A stretch of DNA of 64,000 bases. Source: Pectobacterium betavasculorum (GTDB lineage Bacteria > Pseudomonadota > Gammaproteobacteria > Enterobacterales > Enterobacteriaceae). Of this stretch, positions 61,910 through 64,000 are shown piece by piece. The DNA lies in NCBI RefSeq assembly GCF_000749845.1, contig NZ_JQHM01000006.1:62001-126000 (forward strand), written 5' to 3'. The position numbers and the translations under genes were made by a program. How positions within the stretch are numbered: position 1 is the first letter of the stretch; every line of letters begins with the position of its first letter. The notes beneath the pieces were generated by a model. It was not told where the DNA came from. It saw nothing but the letters and a program-made list of their open reading frames with translations, and searched no databases.

Positions 61910-62842
61910 GTGAAAAAATATCTCTGCCGACGTCTGCTACTGACTGTACCGATCTTATTTGGTATCTCATTTCTCTCTTTTCTATTACTGAATTTGGTGC
62001 CTGCGGATCCGGCAGAAGTGGCGCTGCGGGTGAACGAGATGATCCCTACGCCGGAATCAATCTCGGCGATGCGCCAACAACTGGGGCTGGATCGACCATT
62101 TCTGCTACGTTACCTCTACTGGCTGGCCGATGCGGTGCGGCTGGATTTTGGTTACTCCTATGTCAATAACCGTCTGGTGCGGGATGAAATCGCGCGATGC
62201 TTGCCCGCGACATTGGCGTTAGCCGTAGTGGCTTTGGTCATCATTGTGTGCGTCAGCATTCCACTGGGCGTATTGAGTGCGGTGTATAAAGACAGCCTGT
62301 TCGATCGTGTGGTGCGCACGCTGATCTTTCTCGGCACCGCCATGCCCAGCTATTGGCTCGGCCTGCTGCTAATCTGGTGGTTTGCGCTGGCCTGGGACTG
62401 GCTACCGACCAGCGGCAGCGGGACATTCGCGCACATTATCCTGCCAGCGGTAACGCTGTCGATGGTGTATATTGCCATCTATATCCGATTGATTCGTAAT
62501 AACATGTTGGAAAACATGCAGCAGTATTATGTCTATTATGCGCGTGCCAGAGGGCTGACGGAGAGGCGAATTATTTTACGTCATGTACTAAAAAATTCGC
62601 TGCATAGCAGTATCACTGCGCTGGGCATGAGTATTCCACAGTTACTTGCTGGCACCGTCATTATCGAAAATATTTTTGCCTGGCCCGGCGTGGGTCGGCT
62701 GTGCATTTCCGCCATTTTCAGCCGCGACTATCCGGTGATTCAGGCTTATATCCTGATGATGGCGGTGCTGTTTGTGTTCTGTAATTTGCTGGTGGACATT
62801 ATTCAGCGTTGGATGGATCCGGATTTGCGACAAGGAGAATAG
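61910..62842 (+). CDS. nikB: Nickel ABC transporter permease NikB
   Basis: The 310-residue permease starts with GTG and has six membrane segments (first near residues 9-30). The DppB-type periplasmic loop with PADPAEVALRVNE follows the first helix, and the EAA-like coupling loop is ARARGLTERRIILRHVLKNSL near 205-225. It pairs with NikC, whose start lies one base after its stop. The nickel assignment rests on gene order and resemblance; the dipeptide permease family is very similar. Confidence 0.88.
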   Translation: MKKYLCRRLLLTVPILFGISFLSFLLLNLVPADPAEVALRVNEMIPTPESISAMRQQLGLDRPFLLRYLYWLADAVRLDFGYSYVNNRLVRDEIARCLPATLALAVVALVIIVCVSIPLGVLSAVYKDSLFDRVVRTLIFLGTAMPSYWLGLLLIWWFALAWDWLPTSGSGTFAHIILPAVTLSMVYIAIYIRLIRNNMLENMQQYYVYYARARGLTERRIILRHVLKNSLHSSITALGMSIPQLLAGTVIIENIFAWPGVGRLCISAIFSRDYPVIQAYILMMAVLFVFCNLLVDIIQRWMDPDLRQGE

Positions 62843-62843
62843 G

Positions 62844-63674
62844 ATGACGTTTTCGCAAAAATTGCTGCACGATAAAGTCGCATTACTTTGCTTGCTGATT
62901 ATCCTTGTGGTGGTCGCGATCGGGATTTTCGCGCCGTGGCTGGCGCCCAACGATCCGAACAAGATCAATATCGTCCGTAAATATGCGGATTTCGGCGCAC
63001 GCTTTCCGCTTGGTGCCGATCACCTTGGGCGCTGCGTGCTGTCGCGGCTGATGTTCGGCGTGCGAACCACGCTGTTTTTGGCGCTGCTCACCATGAGCAT
63101 CACCATTGTCGTGGGGTGTCTGTTTGGCTTTCTGTCCGGTTATTTTCGCGGGCGCTTTGATGAAATCATGATGCGCGCCTGCGATATCATGCTGTCTTTT
63201 CCCAGCCAAATAATGATCCTGGCGATTGTCGGGATTCTGGGGGTTGGCATCATGAACGTCATTCTTGCCAATATTCTGGTGAAGTGGGCGTGGTATACCC
63301 GCATGATTCGGGGCATTGTGATTAAACATAGTCAGAAAAATTACATCCTGTTTTCGCGCGCCAGCGGTACGCCTCTGTGGTTTATTCTTCGCCGTCATTT
63401 GCTGCCCAATACGCTATCCGAAATTGTGGTATTGGCCACGCTGGATACCGGTTGGGTCATTTTGAATATTTCCGCTTTATCCTTTCTCGGCTTAGGTGTG
63501 CAGGCACCAACGGCAGAGTGGGGGACGATGCTCAGCGAGGCGAAGAAAGTGATGATGAGTCATCCAGAGCAAATGTTAGCCCCAGGATTGGCAATTTTAG
63601 TGGTGGTGGCCGCATTTAATTTGCTGGGTGATTGTCTGCGTGATGCGATTGACCCACGGGAGTCTCAGCAATGA
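62844..63674 (+). CDS. nikC: Nickel ABC transporter permease NikC
   Basis: The 276-residue permease starts at an ATG with AAGGAGAATAGG upstream. It has about six membrane segments and the DppC-type loop GADHLGRCVLSRLMFGVRTTL after the first helix. The coupling loop reads LFSRASGTPLWFILRRHLLPN. The ORF is open 24 codons further upstream inside nikB, which is not used. The stop overlaps the nikD start (ATGA). Confidence 0.9.
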   Translation: MTFSQKLLHDKVALLCLLIILVVVAIGIFAPWLAPNDPNKINIVRKYADFGARFPLGADHLGRCVLSRLMFGVRTTLFLALLTMSITIVVGCLFGFLSGYFRGRFDEIMMRACDIMLSFPSQIMILAIVGILGVGIMNVILANILVKWAWYTRMIRGIVIKHSQKNYILFSRASGTPLWFILRRHLLPNTLSEIVVLATLDTGWVILNISALSFLGLGVQAPTAEWGTMLSEAKKVMMSHPEQMLAPGLAILVVVAAFNLLGDCLRDAIDPRESQQ

Positions 63675-64000
63675 CGGAATTATTACGTGTCGAAAATGCG
63701 CGGGTTGAGTTGAACCTGAGCGGAAAAGCGCTGCTGACGGATATTAATTTTTCACTGCCGCGCCATGCCTGTCTCGGTGTGGTGGGAGAAAGCGGTAGCG
63801 GGAAGAGCCTGACCTGCCGCATGCTGATGGGTCTGCTGGATAAACAGTTTACCTGTTCGGGGCAGGCGTGGCTGAATGGTACGGATTTGCTGGCACTGCC
63901 ACAAGAGGCCATGCGGCCACTCCGTGGTAAAACGATTGGCATGATCCTGCAACACCCGATGAATGCGTTTGATCCCCTGCAATCGGTTGGAAAACAGATG
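63671..64000 (+). CDS. nikD: Nickel ABC transporter ATPase NikD (3' end outside window)
   Basis: The first 110 residues of an ABC ATPase are present. They show Walker A GESGSGKS near residues 40-47 and a Q-loop region MILQHPMNAFDPLQ near 93-106, both typical of the nickel/dipeptide ATPases. The frame is open to the end of the window. It follows nikC with an ATGA overlap, in the normal nikABCDE order. Confidence 0.92.
   Translation, partial: MTELLRVENARVELNLSGKALLTDINFSLPRHACLGVVGESGSGKSLTCRMLMGLLDKQFTCSGQAWLNGTDLLALPQEAMRPLRGKTIGMILQHPMNAFDPLQSVGKQM

Overview
The window is chromosomal DNA of a soft-rot enterobacterium, most likely Pectobacterium. This rests on recognisable enterobacterial genes (lptFG, tRNA-Leu, roxA, aspA, mgtA with an mgtL-type leader, nikABCD) and their arrangement. 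No database search was possible, so the genus is an inference.

Layout. (1) 1-1763 is the end of the lptF-lptG operon. (2) A tRNA-Leu(CAA) gene at 1980-2064 is the integration site of a roughly 27 kb P4/CP4-like island. The island has an intact tyrosine integrase, a Zn-ribbon/glycine-zipper protein, three small exported or membrane proteins, McrBC, a Kiwa-like gene pair, a complete type I restriction-modification locus (hsdR, hsdS, hsdM and an extra single-TRD S-like gene), AlpA and Gp2-type genes, a yfjQ/klcA/radC-like/yeeT/cbeA/cbtA block, a Septu-like pair and a DUF4942 gene. Its right edge is near 29.0 kb. (3) A decayed second element at 29.2-31.4 kb holds an internally deleted integrase and broken toxin-antitoxin genes. 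(4) 31.6-36.2 kb is ordinary chromosome: a GNAT gene, roxA, aspA and a lysR gene. (5) 36.9-40.9 kb is an undescribed three-gene envelope operon (OmpA-like lipoprotein, polytopic membrane protein, exported VWA-like protein). (6) 41.1-41.6 kb is a P4-immunity-like RNA and gene remnant. (7) 42.1-48.5 kb is a family 2A encapsulin operon. (8) 48.7-64.0 kb holds an rtcB tail remnant, a HEAT-repeat protein, a truncated HNH gene, a DUF1615 lipoprotein, a SulP transporter with carbonic anhydrase, a NIT-type chemoreceptor, mgtA with a leader peptide and a tiny membrane ORF, and the start of a nickel/peptide ABC transporter operon.

How the genes work together. The encapsulin operon encodes a whole sulfur route. 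A serine acetyltransferase makes O-acetylserine. A MoeB-rhodanese protein would load sulfur onto a small ThiS/CysO-like carrier. A cysteine-synthase-like enzyme and a JAMM protease (as in mycobacterial CysM-CysO-Mec) would make and release cysteine. A SufS-like cysteine desulfurase with a long N-terminal extension is the expected cargo of the encapsulin shell. The carrier ends in GG plus five residues, so the JAMM protease may also have to mature it. The leuX-type island is mainly a defence island (McrBC, Kiwa-like, type I RM, Septu-like, CbeA/CbtA). It shows scars of module exchange, notably a second hsdR 3' end just beyond the Kiwa-like genes.
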